The notes under the pieces are model-generated. The model saw nothing but the letters and a program-made list of their open reading frames with translations. It was not told where the DNA came from and did not search any database. Positions 36,189-47,529 of a stretch of DNA of 64,000 nt are shown one piece after another. This stretch comes from Pleurotus djamor. Taxonomy: Eukaryota; Basidiomycota; Agaricomycetes; Agaricales; Pleurotaceae. The position numbers and the translations under genes were made by a program. Where the stretch lies: the NCBI GenBank assembly GCA_029747585.1, contig JAPEVF010000121.1, positions 38,931 to 102,930 of the forward strand, written 5' to 3'. Within the stretch, counting starts at the first letter, position 1, and each line of letters starts with the position of its first letter.

Positions 36189-36972
36189 TCGCAATTGAGG
36201 GAAGCGATTGCGCAAACGAGAGGATTAAAATCCCCCGGGTGTTGGTAAGCGAAGCGTTATATTTAGCAACGAGCGCTTAAGCTCAGGGGGTCAAAGGGGC
36301 TACTGGATCCGGACTTTGTGTGGATGCATCGAAGGCTTGAAGATCTCCCCTTCCAGAAGATCAACGTAGAATAAATAAGCCTTCTTCGCTCACAACATTT
36401 ACTCTGCTTAGTAAACCCCTTCCATATCTCGCAGAAACTTGTACTGGCACCGGCCTGTCCAGGAGTGCCACCGAAGCGCCACGGAAGGTCGCATCAGAAT
36501 CTCAACGTGAAGGCTCGTCCTCGAATGTCAGAGACTCACAAATATGTACCTAAGTGTAGTCTGAAAATACTTAGGTATGTACTCGTCTCTTATAATGAGG
36601 CACAGACCTAAGAGTGCTTAATCATCGTCCTGGGCTCCTGACCACATCAGGGGAATGCAGTAGGATTGGAACTCGGCAACAACACCGAGGGAACGTACTT
36701 AGACGTAGTAGATTTGACAAGCACATACTTGATACCCTTTACTCAAGCTCCCGGTAATGCGAGGGAAGATCAACTAAAGTTGATGCAAAATCCGGAGTTC
36801 GGTTCATCAAAGGAGGATTTATACCGAATACTGTCATCTTGAAACTGGGCCGGACTTGGATTCATTGACGGAGTATGACCTAAGATGGGCTAACCGGGAT
36901 AATGTAGCCAACGATGAACTCAAAGTGACAGAGTTGTAGATAAACACAACCCTAGTATCTCATTCAGATGAT
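36189..36972. other. Intergenic, ABCC promoter side to pectate lyase A end
   Basis: About 0.8 kb with no gene. It contains an inverted repeat at 36547-36577 and several other CTAAG/CTTAG motifs. Confidence 0.5.
36547..36577. repeat. Inverted repeat TACCTAAGT / ACTTAGGTA
   Basis: Perfect 9-base arms at 36547-36555 and 36569-36577 with a 13-base spacer. A related palindrome with the same CTAAGT core lies at 39324-39344 on the other side of pectate lyase A. It could be a two-fold symmetric protein-binding site. Confidence 0.7.
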
Positions 36973-38954
36973 TCAGATGGAAATCTTTCCGACACCAGCA
37001 CCGCTAGAAACGATCGAGGCCAGGTTAGAAGTGGAGTCAAGGCTAAACCGAGCGAAGACGTGATGATGAAGTCAGCAAGCCAGCTTATCAGATAGACAAT
37101 ACTACACGTACGAGTACGAGTAAGGGGGACTCAAAGAACCGGTCTGGGTGATGCGGGTAGTCGAGCTACCGGAGAAGACATTGTTGCGCGACACAGCGCG
37201 TCCTGCGGATACTTTATTCAGCATCGGCTTTTGAGTAAAGATGTGATCATTACCTTCCAGGTCCGAATCGAGGTCCGTAACGATGGCTAGCTTGACGTCT
37301 ATGTCCAAAGTTTGAATCAGCGGCCAAGATAGTACGGAAGTGTTCACTGACTGTTGAAGATGGTGTTCTCAACAAGGGCTTGGGCACCCATACGAGAGTT
37401 GACACCTTGGACACGATAAGTGGGATGATAACGTTGTGTTATGTTTAGATACTAACCGCTGGTTGGGACGTTGGTGTAGACACTGTTGAAAACATGGACT
37501 ACGAAAAATAGTGAGACAGGTGTGCGGGAAAGGGAATATGATATGGACACTTACGAGTACCAAAACGAAGCGAAGGAGTGCGGGAGTTCACCTACAAATC
37601 ATTGTCAAATCGTGAGTACTCAATGAATGAGAGCAGAACAGACGTTGTTCCATTGGTTATGGTGATATGTGACCTGTTTAACCTATTTAGACTCGTCACG
37701 CTGACTCTTACAAAGGATTCAACGCACGCGAAGTTTGCCCGTATCTTCCGAGGCGTTGTTGTCGGAGTGACCGATTAGACTGCCTTTCCAGTGATCGCTG
37801 AACTGCAAGTCACACAACAGAAGAGATGAGAGGCGTCAAGCATTAGCAAGAAAGAGGAGGGATTATCTGACCTTGCACCACGATACTGTAACGAAGTCAG
37901 AAGCATGTGTGATATCAAGGAGACCATCGTAGTCGTCCTTTCCACCGACCATGCCAATAGAACTGAACTCGCAACTATATCCGAGTGCCATTAGGATTCG
38001 TGGACATCAGTGCGAGGTAGAGAACGCACTGGTCGATCCAGACACGGGTGCCTTGGTCGAGAGCCAACAAATCACCTTTCTAAGGATGACGGTCACCATT
38101 GAGTTCGAGGGATTGAATGGTTTGAACTCACGGGCGGGGCAACATGGAATTTGACGTTCCTTGACATGGTGCGTTGCCAATGAGGTCCACAAAGTACGCG
38201 TTGATTCCAATAACTTACCTGATAATAACATTACTGACTCTGCGGATGCGGAATCCACCGTTGGTCAAGCCACTGCATATCACACCAACATCAGTGCGCG
38301 CACGAGGTGCTTAATGGGAGCAAGTTGAGGCCTACCTATTAGAGCCGACACCAATGATAGTCTTGTCTGCCTTGATATCAATAATTCCACAGCCGCTAAG
38401 CAGACCATTGATACGAATGACGGCGGGAGACGACGATCCAACTGCGGAAGACAAGGCAGAGCAACTGGTCACAGTCTGTGGCGAAGCGTTTCCACCACCA
38501 GTGGTACCAGCGCCATAGCCAATTAGGCCGTTAGGTGATGCTCCCCCACCAGTGGGAGTGGAAGGGCTGGTGCTGGTTGGGGTGGATGGGGGGTTGGACG
38601 GCGCTGGTCCAGACCCTGGAACACATTGAGAGTACCTTGGAACGGTAAGTTGAGCGCTATAGCCTTCAGCTGTGACTGCAAGCTCACCACTCGTTTTGGA
38701 AGACGCAAGTCGCTCCGGAGACACAGGTAGTCTAACACGAGAGGTCAATGGGAGGATATTTGGCAGGAGTTGGCCGTCAGAAACAACCTCGCCTGTGTGA
38801 CCATTACCACCACATTGACTGGGATGGTTAACAAATCATTACTTTCCTTGCGAACGGGATCGAAGTTCAGAGGTACATACCCATACAAGGGAACGGCGGC
38901 GAACGCCAGAGCGGAGAAGGACAGAGCGACGAAAGCAGCAGTGATTGACTTCAT
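36973..38954 (-). CDS. CBM1-pectate lyase (polysaccharide lyase family 1), copy A
   Basis: A secreted enzyme that cleaves pectate by calcium-dependent beta-elimination. Signal peptide MKSITAAFVALSFSALAFA, then a fungal cellulose-binding CBM1 spliced from three exons (YGQCGGNGHTGE, TTCVSGATCVFQNEW, YSQCVPG). A Pro/Ser/Thr linker (SNPPSTPTSTSPSTPTGGG) leads to the lyase domain: SPNGLIGYGAGTTGGGNAS, INGLLSGCGIIDIKADKTII, then the right-handed beta-helix. The end reads STTRITQTGSLSPPYSYS and GAGVGKISI. About a dozen introns interrupt it. It is nearly colinear with copy B at 52857-54860 in opposite orientation. All exons I checked are open. The reading of exon edges is manual. Confidence 0.9.
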
Positions 38955-39033
38955 TAATGAAAAGGACTCGGGGTGAAGAGTTGAAACTAGCACAAGGCTT
39001 ATGTTGAAGATATTCAAGGCCTCAACTGCCTTG

Positions 39034-39041
39034 CTTTTATA
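39034..39041 (-). promoter_or_regulatory. TATA box of pectate lyase A
   Basis: TATAAAAG on the minus strand, about 80 bases upstream of the ATG at 38954. Pectate lyase B has a TATA-like element at nearly the same distance. Confidence 0.65.
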
Positions 39042-39323
39042 CTCTCCTTCGACTCACTTGAGGTTTTCAATCACTCTCCAAGTTGATATCTCCCGTCCGG
39101 CGGCCCGCTAGCCGTCGACCGTTGACACATGAACAAACCTGAGACAAGAGATGGCGAGGTTTGAACGAGCCCGAGCGGAGAAAAGGTAATTGAACTGAAT
39201 TACTAGTGTAGTTCCCAAGTAGTTCCAATCTTCCGAGATCAGAGCACTGTACCAAGTTATACTTGTCAGTCTACCGCAGCCCGAAGGTGAGCTTCCGATT
39301 GATGCTTTAACGCAATTTTGCCC

Positions 39324-39344
39324 CATCTAAGTAGTACTTAGATG
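39324..39344. repeat. Palindrome CATCTAAGT-AGT-ACTTAGATG
   Basis: Nine-base perfect arms with a three-base centre, 370 bases upstream of pectate lyase A. It shares the CTAAGT core with the element at 36547-36577. Confidence 0.75.
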
Positions 39345-39676
39345 TTGGGCACGTCTTGGCTCGTGTCTGACTTCCAGCCGGCAGAGTCCTTGGCGGCCCA
39401 CGGCTAAGGGCGATTTAGGCGTCTAGTTGAAACAAAACAAGCGCGCTGCTCCTGAAATCTAGCAATAGGAGAGCGCATATCACGAGCACGTGACAGACGC
39501 GAAAACCAACGCGGGAAGTGACAGGTGTTACTTGTCACACGAGGTCACGCCTTGAACCAACTTTAAACTTTGTGCCACTTTGACCTTCTCCACCGACGGC
39601 TTCCTCCTCAAGACTACGAACTCAACGCAAACGACGACGACGAAGGCGCTGCAAGTGCTTGCTCATCTTGCAAACA

Positions 39677-42600
39677 ATGTGGTCGAAGCTCAGCAGTGCT
39701 CTCGGCCGCCATCGACATGAATCGGATGCTTCTGCCTCAAGCTCCCAATCCCAACGAAGCGAGGTGATGGACAAGGTCTACGAACAACACCCAAATCTAT
39801 CCGTCTTTCACGGCGCCGAAGAAGAAACCTCAGGCGGAGAATCACCAGAGATGCCATTTCCAAACAACCCAAGCCCACCCAGCTCGCCGTCTAGGAATGG
39901 CCGGTTGGGAATGTTCAAGAGAAGCGCAAAGAGTAGAGACGACGACTCTATCCGAGCGCCTTCACCGCTACCCTCGATGCTACCAAGCATAGGCTTGCCC
40001 AAGAAGGTCAGATCCACCCTCAGTCTTCGGCATAACAGTAAGTTTCGTCTTAACTGCCTTGTGATGTCACTAAGCGACTGTCTGCCCAGGTTCTCAACAG
40101 TCTCTCTCACGTGCAAGTGGAAACTTGTCACGTCCATCTCAGGACACCCTTTCAAGACCCTCTACCGACACCGTATCACCTTCCTCTAGTATTCCCCCTC
40201 GGGCCTCGTCAAGAGCCTCAGGCTCAATACGGTCAGAGTCCCCTTTCGTGTCTCCGCAAGCTTCTTCCAGCAAGATTCCTCTTCGTGTCTCCACTAATAC
40301 CAATGGCCGTTCTACGCCCTCACCGCTTGTGGTTGACACGAAATACAGTTCAGTTCGATCAATCCTTCGAGGACCAAACACTCCGGGTACGGGACAGAAC
40401 GTTAGGTTCTTCTCAAGAGATGCCTACAAAGTCCTCAGTCCGGATGAGTCGCTGGAATCTGAAATATCCGAACCCCGTCCCTCGGCGGACTTACTCGATC
40501 GTTTCCAACATGTTCGCCCAGAAGTAGACGACAATGAATCTCCCCGCTCATCCTCGCCTCGCTCGGCATCCTTCACGAAATCCCGACCTAGCCTTGCAAA
40601 TGTATTTTCACCGCTGACCGACTCTCCTAGACTCGAGCTACCAACTGTGGACGAGTCTAATTTGTTCGACGTATCGCAGCACATGGACATTCCTGTCATG
40701 ACTTCTGATCTTGATATCAAAATCCCGGAGCCTTCCATGGAGCCGCCCGAGGGGCTCTCAGAAAGCGTTGGGTTGACCTCCACTCCCTTTGGAAAAGGGA
40801 AACCCAAGGATGAGTTGGTCCTGGGGCAGCCAATCGATGACACCATCTTCCACTCACTTGAAAAGTCTCCTGAACTCCCCCCTGTTCTCCATGACCGTAG
40901 CCAGTCCTTCAGTTTTGGACAAACCGTCTTCTTCTCGATGAATCAGGAAGAGGTTGGCCAACGGTCACTGTCTCCATCTGTGGACTCTCCTGCTGGGTCG
41001 CTGCGACGAAAGCTTCGGAACCGTGCGATGAGCGATACCAACCTCCTACGGTCGCCACCTAAAGCTCCTGAAGCAGATATCAATGACGAGCGATCCACCG
41101 ACCTCATCATCTACTCTCAACCAAAGGCAGATCCTGATCCATTCAGCGCCAATGCCAATACGTATTACACGCCCCAAACAATGATTCCCACCACGCCACC
41201 TCAAGGACCCCCTCGACACGCTCGCAAGTCCTCCAAAGAGGAGGGCATTATCGCGTCTTTGCAGACCCAGCTCACTCTTCAAACGGAGCTCTGTTCACAG
41301 TACGAAACGGACTTACAGGCAAAGGATGAACTTGTCCAGCTTCTGAACAAGAAGCTCTCCGAATTGGAGAAGGAGGATTCCCGGCGTCGCGGAGTGTTGA
41401 GAACATGGAAGAAGAAGGTCGCAGAGCTTGAGAAGGCCTGTCGGTATCTCGAAGAAGAAGTCGATAACTCGCGTCAGGCTAGCTTCGAACGGAGTGTAAT
41501 GGATGAGGCCAGTGGCGAAGCTCTTCGCATGCTTCACCGCCAGATCGCGGGTCTGGAACGTGAAAAAGTTGATTGGTCACAACAGGAAGCAGACCTACAA
41601 ACTCAGGTGGCGCGTCTGTCCGAGAAACTGCAGGAGCGTGAAGACGAGATTGTGAAACTTCAAGAAGTCGGTCAAACCCAACGCGAACTCCAAGAAGGCA
41701 TCCTCGGTATCTCCCAACAGTGGGAACAGATGGGGAACACGAGCATCGGGACCCTGGATGATACTATCTTGCGTAAACTGAACGCTCCCGTCGATCCCGA
41801 GGCTCACGATGAGGCAGTTGAACAACTTCGCGTCGCCCAACTCGCTTGGGATGCGGAGAAGGCTGAACTCGTTATCCGAGCCGAAAACGTCCAGGTTGAG
41901 AAGGCTGCTCTCGCTGAGGAGTTGAACGAGATCAAGGATCGTTTGACCGCCCGTGATGAAGAGTACAAGACTTTGAAGACCGAGCTAGAAGCGCAATGGC
42001 AGCATACCGAGTCGACTTCGGAGCGCATGCAAGGCATCCAGCAAGAACGGGACGCATTCGAACTCGAAAGAGATTCTCTGAAGCTCCGGCTGGAAGATGT
42101 TGAGAAGCAAGTTGCCGCTGGGGGGTCACAACAAGACGACGTCGAAACCCTGAAGAAGGACTTCGCTGACCTTGAGCAGCGTTACGCTGATTTGGACTTG
42201 GAGTTCAACGAACGTGAAGAACAACGTGGTGATCTTGAAGAGGAGCTTAACCAGGTCAATGATGCCAGGGTCACACTTGAGGCAGAGAAACATGACGTAC
42301 GTCATCCGTGATTGATGTTCTTTTTTTCTGNNAAAAAAAATCTTACGCCGTCTTTAGCTCGAGGAAGCTCTGCAACAGGAGCTCGACCGCACAGAAGAGC
42401 TGTCTTCTACCCTTCAAGAACGCGATAAGCAGCTTGAAGAAGAACGAGACCGCAACGCCCAGCTGTCACGGGACCTCCGAACCGTTGAAGATCGTGTCGC
42501 CGGGCTCATCAAAGAACAAGAATGGGCTCAAAGCAACATCACGCGTCTTGAAACCATCATCCAACAACGAGACAACGAAATTGACGAGTACTCCAAGCGC

Positions 42601-43646
42601 ATTCTGGACCGCGAATCTGAGGCGGCGGCATTGCGCGAGCAGATGACGAACATGAAACGAGAACATACACGAGCTCTAGATGAACAAACTCGGAGATTAC
42701 AAGATACCGAACGCGAGGAGAATGATTCACGGTCTCGCATGGAATCGCTAGTGAAGGAGAGGACAGAGGCTACTTTCGAAGCCAATGCCCTCAAAGGCCG
42801 TGTTGATGCTTTGAACACCGAGCTGGAGAAATTGCGCCGTCAGGTCCATGACTTGAAGCAGGAGAGTGCGGACAAGGAAGTGAAGATCGTTCAGTTGACC
42901 AAGTCGCGGAATCAAGACAAGGAAGACATGCAAGGTTTAAATATCGCGTTGGATTCAAAACAACAGGAGCTAGAACTAGTGAGCATTCCATTCTCCCTTC
43001 TAATGTTAGGTCCGTATTCATTTCTTCCCAGATCAAGCGTAAATTGGGTGTTCGTGGTACGGCTGGCAGCACTCCTGCCCAGCCTTCCAAGGCTGCTCAC
43101 CATCGCCGTGACTCGTCTGCCTTCTCTACACCTAGTGTCTCGCGTCCACCTTCAAGACCTCCCTCAGTGATCTCTGAGACAGGACTGAGCATCAAAGCGA
43201 ACAAGACCATCGATACCCCCGCTGCATCTGGAAAAATCCCTGCTTTGGGGAGAAGCACCCGTGCCAATACGACCATAACTCCATCTGTCGTTGCTAAAGC
43301 CGCTCGAGCCATCGAAGGTTCAATGGGGCCGCCTCCGCCCAACAAACGACTCTCTTTGACAAGTACGCCTACACCGAGTGGGAGAGTTTCATCGCTTTCT
43401 CGCAAGATTTCTGCCGGGCCTTCGGCATTCCCTGCACCACCAACACACAAACCCCTTCGCCGCACGTCATCTTCGTCCTTAGACAAACCTTCTTCGGCGA
43501 GCTCTGGTGAAGGTAGTCGGAACCTGTTGTCTGAAGTTAAACTTCGACCCGTCAAGCGTGCGGATTCAAGCCCGGATACGAGTAGCTCGTCCACTATTCA
43601 ACAAAATAAGGAGAATGTTGGCCAGCGAAGTATGGTCCCTGCTTGA
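39677..43646 (+). CDS. Long coiled-coil protein, probably cytoskeletal or scaffold
   Basis: Four exons (39677-40037, 40090-42296, 42358-42978, 43032-43646) encode 1267 residues. The N-terminal 400 residues are Ser/Pro-rich and disordered, with a short block that looks conserved (SSVRSILRGPNTPGTGQNVR, then FFSRDAYKV). From about residue 500 to 1000 the protein is a long heptad-rich coiled coil (LQTQLTLQTELCSQYETDLQ, ELEKEDSRRRGVLRTWKKK, and so on). The C-terminal 200 residues are again basic and Ser-rich. This architecture suits spindle-pole, microtubule-organising or septation scaffolds, but I cannot assign it to a family. The second intron contains two Ns between T- and A-runs (42331-42332). 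Confidence 0.85.
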
Positions 43647-43995
43647 AGCTTTGGGTTGGAGCAAAATGTGTGATATATGTTGATCCCATGTAGCAGTAAT
43701 ATACTATTGGCTTTTGTCCAGAACGATTCTGTGTATTTATAACTGTCGCTGTCAGTTACATATGGCTCTGTTATTGCTATGTTATTTATGTTTTTCTTGG
43801 TCCCTACGCGCAAGTTCGATGAGATCGTAGGAAGATGATATTTTCTCCAGTGTTCATGGAGACTCGGAGGGGCGCTGCGGGCGGGTAAGGTATGATTTGA
43901 ATGATTTGGTCATTATTCAGAACCTTTATCTTGTACAAACATTCGAGGGATACAGTTGATGCGTCGCCTATTAAGATATATGCAATGAGTGCCCT
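43647..43995. other. Convergent intergenic, 349 bases
   Basis: Between the 3' ends of the coiled-coil and guanylate kinase genes. AT-rich, likely both 3' untranslated regions; nothing else seen. Confidence 0.5.
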
Positions 43996-44789
43996 CTATG
44001 ATGCAGGTGCCTCTGTGGCTTGGTCGGTGGCGGCAGTGGTGTTGGAAGGCGTTTCATCTTCATCATCCAGGGGCGGCAAGCCATCACCTTTGACCGACTC
44101 TCCGAACGCGATCCTTTTGAAGATGTTGTACGCCCGCTCGAGATCGTCGTTGACCACAACGAGGTCATGAACCCTCGGCTGCTTTGCGTATTCGATTTCC
44201 TTTAACGCCGTCGCAAGACGCTTTTGCAGCGATGCCTCCGTTTCGGTCCCTCGACCTCTAAGACGCATGCGAAGGGCGGTGAGGGAAGGCGGGGAGATGA
44301 AGAGATACACGGGATCGAGCGAAGTCNTTTTTTATCTGGCGTACGCCCTAGCGAAGGGATGGAGGAAGGAACGCGGGTGAGACATAGACCAGGCATACCT
44401 GTGCCTCGATATCCAGGATACACCGTTTCCCCGCGCTCGTTACCTGACGCACAGTCTCAAAGCTTGTACCATAGTAGTTTCCGGAGAACTCTGCGTGCTC
44501 GATGAAGGCTCCCTCCTTGATGAGTTGCTCGAAAGTGGGCCGAGAGACGAAGAAATACTGTTTCCCGTGTTCCTCGCCTGGTCTGGGCGATCGAGTAGTG
44601 TCTTTTTTGCGAAAATTAAGCCAAGCTTTTGCGGGGACGATGCAGGGATTACGCACGAGAAACGCTAAAGCCAAATCTATCGGGGAACTCTGCAAAAAGG
44701 CGTTGCAAAAGAGTGCTCTTGCCGACCCCAGATGGTCCAGACAGAACGAGCGGGCGCAAAAAATCTGGTAAGGGCGGGACAGCAGCCAT
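43996..44789 (-). CDS. GUK1: Guanylate kinase
   Basis: Phosphorylates GMP to GDP using ATP. Starts [18 protein letters not shown] at 44789 with P-loop GPSGVGKST (18-26). A 50-base-class intron interrupts [14 protein letters not shown], the GMP-binding motif. It continues DGKQYFF-like (here [19 protein letters not shown]), [27 protein letters not shown] across an intron containing an N at 44327, [20 protein letters not shown] and the lid/core region [20 protein letters not shown]. The family-typical [13 protein letters not shown] follows. The C-terminus has an extra acidic/Thr-rich tail of about 30 residues. It is divergent from the STK32-type kinase with 248 bases between starts. Confidence 0.95.
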
Positions 44790-45037
44790 ATGATATGTTT
44801 TTTTGAAATGTCAAGAAAGTGACGAAAAGTGAGCGTGAAAATCAAAGATGGGATGGCAGTCACACGTCACAGCGGCGTGACCTTCTAGGAGTTGTTCTTG
44901 GGGGACTTTGGAAATTCGCACATATACTTTTTCCAGCTTGTATACCCCCTTCTCTACTTCTTCCTTCTTCCTCCTTCCTCATCGTCCGCCACGTCCGCCA
45001 GCCTCCTTCATAACTCTTCGACGAACTATCACGAACG

Positions 45038-47006
45038 ATGGGCGCCGTTTGCTGTCGACCCCAGGTCCGTTCCCACAACCACCCTCGCTGCTGCTTTCCC
45101 ACCTCACCGCACTCCTCTTTCTAGCCCATTGACTTTGACGGCGAGGTCAACTTGTTCCACTTTGTCCTCCTACGATGTGTCGGAAAGGGTGCTTTCGGAA
45201 AGGTGGAATCCGTCGACGATACTTCTGCGTCCTACGCCGCTTACCCCGCACCTTACAGGTCCGCGTGGTGCAGCACAAGCAAACCAGGGACCTCTATGCG
45301 CTCAAATATATCAACAAATCCAAATGTGTAAAGATGAAAGCAGTACCGAACGTCATCCAGGAAAGACGATTGCTGGAGGAGGTCAGTCACCTCGACCATG
45401 TGGCTGGCATATAGAGCTCACAAACCTGACAATACACCCCTCCCTAGATTGACCATCCTTTCATTGTAAATTTGCGCTACGCCTTCCAAGATGACGAGAA
45501 CTGCTTCTTTGTNCTGGATCTTATGCTTGGTGGTGATTTGCGATGTACGTCCCACTTATCTCTTTCATTTCTCCGGAAACTACACATAACCTTGGATACT
45601 TAGTCCATCTGGAACGCCTTGGGTCTTTGAGTGAAGAGACTGTGCGATTTTATGTGGCTCAGTTATCCTCTGCTCTTGCCTTCCTCCACGAGAGCAAGAT
45701 TATGCACCGGTAAACAAACGTTTCCTTATACNTCTCCGATGTCATATTCCCTGACGACACATCATTTAGCGACTTGAAGCCCGATAATATCCTCCTTGAC
45801 GAACGTGGAAATGCCCATCTCACTGACTTTAACATTGCTGTTCATTTCTCGGACCGCAAACTTAACAGCGTAGCTGGATCGATGGCGTACATGGTGCTTA
45901 ATCTCCTTTTTCTTTACNGTCACCGTTGCTAACCCACGAGACTCTATTTCATCCTCGACCCCGCCACCAACAGGCACCGGTACGTTTTCGGTCTGTCTCC
46001 GGCCCCATAACCAATCGACCCTAACATGTTCTTTCTTCCCCTTTGTCCCCTTCCTTTGTCGCAGGAAATTCTTACGAAACGTGGTTACACCTACTATATC
46101 GATTGGTGGTCTCTAGGCGTGTGCACATACGAGCTTGTATTCGGTCGCCGTCCGTTCCGNGGTCGCTCAAANAGTGACCTCACNTACAGCATTTCCAANG
46201 ACCCACTGAAGTACCCAGAAGATGCGGACAAAAAGTGTAGCCGAGCAGGAATGCAGGTTATCCGAGGAGTACGGCTCTCTTTACCCTCTTTTTACCTCAA
46301 TATGCTCAACCTTCTGTTTTCTAGCTCCTGGAACGCGATGTCACAAAGCGCTTCGGATGCAAACCGAACGGTGAAGGTTTCCAGGAACTCCGAAGNCATC
46401 CTTGGTTCAAGACAATTGACTGGGATACTCTGGAGTCCAAAGAGCAAGTGTCGCCTTTCATACCAGACGTGAGTCCTTGGACATGACATCAGCTGCGCGA
46501 AGATTTANCATCCTTTCATCCCCCAGGCTAAGAAGGCCAACTTCGATGCTTCGCACGAACTAGAGGAACTTCTTCTAGAAGATAACCCTTTGAAAGCGAA
46601 NGCCCGCAAAGCCAACCAAGACAACCTCAGTGCGGAGATGAGACAGATGGAAGAACAGTGAGTTGTTTCCGAAGTCTAGTTGATNGGTTGTTNTGAATAC
46701 CTTTCTAGATTTACTTCTTACGACTTCAAGAAGATGCANCGACGGTCATATTACCCGCAAAATCAGCACATCGTNTCAACGGTCACGGCTACATCATCGA
46801 GCGGGCCTGGTTTAGCGTCGCGTCCAGTTACGCCTGGGAACCACGACCAACGTATGGACGGCGTGTCAATAAACAACGGACATTCGATAGACATCCACAA
46901 TCCGTCACTGGATATGCATGGCACCGCAACGGAAGGAGAATTATCACGGAAGGAGAAGCTCAGCGAAGAGCAGCCTATTGTATCGGAGAAAGGGTATCCC
47001 TCATAA
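45038..47006 (+). CDS. STK32/YANK-type serine/threonine kinase, myristoylated
   Basis: An AGC-related kinase. The N-terminus MGAVCCRPQ has Gly2 and Cys5/Cys6, suited to myristoylation and palmitoylation. Next come [20 protein letters not shown], the Gly loop GKGAFGKV, catalytic-lysine region [30 protein letters not shown], the [20 protein letters not shown] loop, and DFNIAVHF, in which DFN replaces DFG as is characteristic of STK32. [20 protein letters not shown] and [18 protein letters not shown] complete the core. The tail contains FTSYDFKKM and a Ser/Asn-rich end. About eight introns are short. Nine exonic Ns (45513, 46160, 46172, 46184, 46199, 46396, 46601, 46739, 46775) all sit on third codon positions. 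Confidence 0.92.
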
Positions 47007-47529
47007 TCACCCTCCTTCCCCCCACTTTCTTTTTCGCCCCAATCCATGTTCCAGCGGCCGGCTTCAGTATGTGCATATGTTCTCAACTGTTTCCTCGCTG
47101 GCAGAGATGTAGTGCCCCCGTCCTCTACTTCCTCCGTCCTCTCCCTTTCCCTGTCTCTCGTTGGAAACATATGACTCTCCTGCACATCTATCTCTCTACT
47201 TGCATATCTAATTAATTAGTAATTTTCTCTCCTTTATGACGCTTTTCCTACCCCCTGGTGCTCGCTCAACTTTTATCTCTTTCCTGTGTACACGTGCTAG
47301 TTTATTATAGCCTCCTTCCCTTCTTCTCTTTTTCATGTCATCTCATGATTTTCCAGCTGCAATAGTAGTGTGTTAGTTTTGAATATACGCGTAAATGGAT
47401 GGAATACATATAAGAGTATAACGATACGACGGTGATACAGACGGGAGCGGATCTACACAAGGGTGGGTTGCACGAATACAATGCAGTAACACAAGGAGGA
47501 TATTCAAGAAAAAAAAAATAGACAAATCT
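47007..47529. other. Convergent intergenic, 523 bases
   Basis: Pyrimidine-rich then AT-rich sequence between the 3' ends of the kinase and BRF1 genes. Probably 3' untranslated regions; no other feature seen. Confidence 0.5.

Larger units (their letters stand above)
38955..39676. promoter_or_regulatory. Divergent promoter region, pectate lyase A / coiled-coil gene
   Basis: 722 bases between divergent starts. It holds the TATA box of pectate lyase A at 39034-39041 and a 21-base palindromic element at 39324-39344. Confidence 0.55.
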
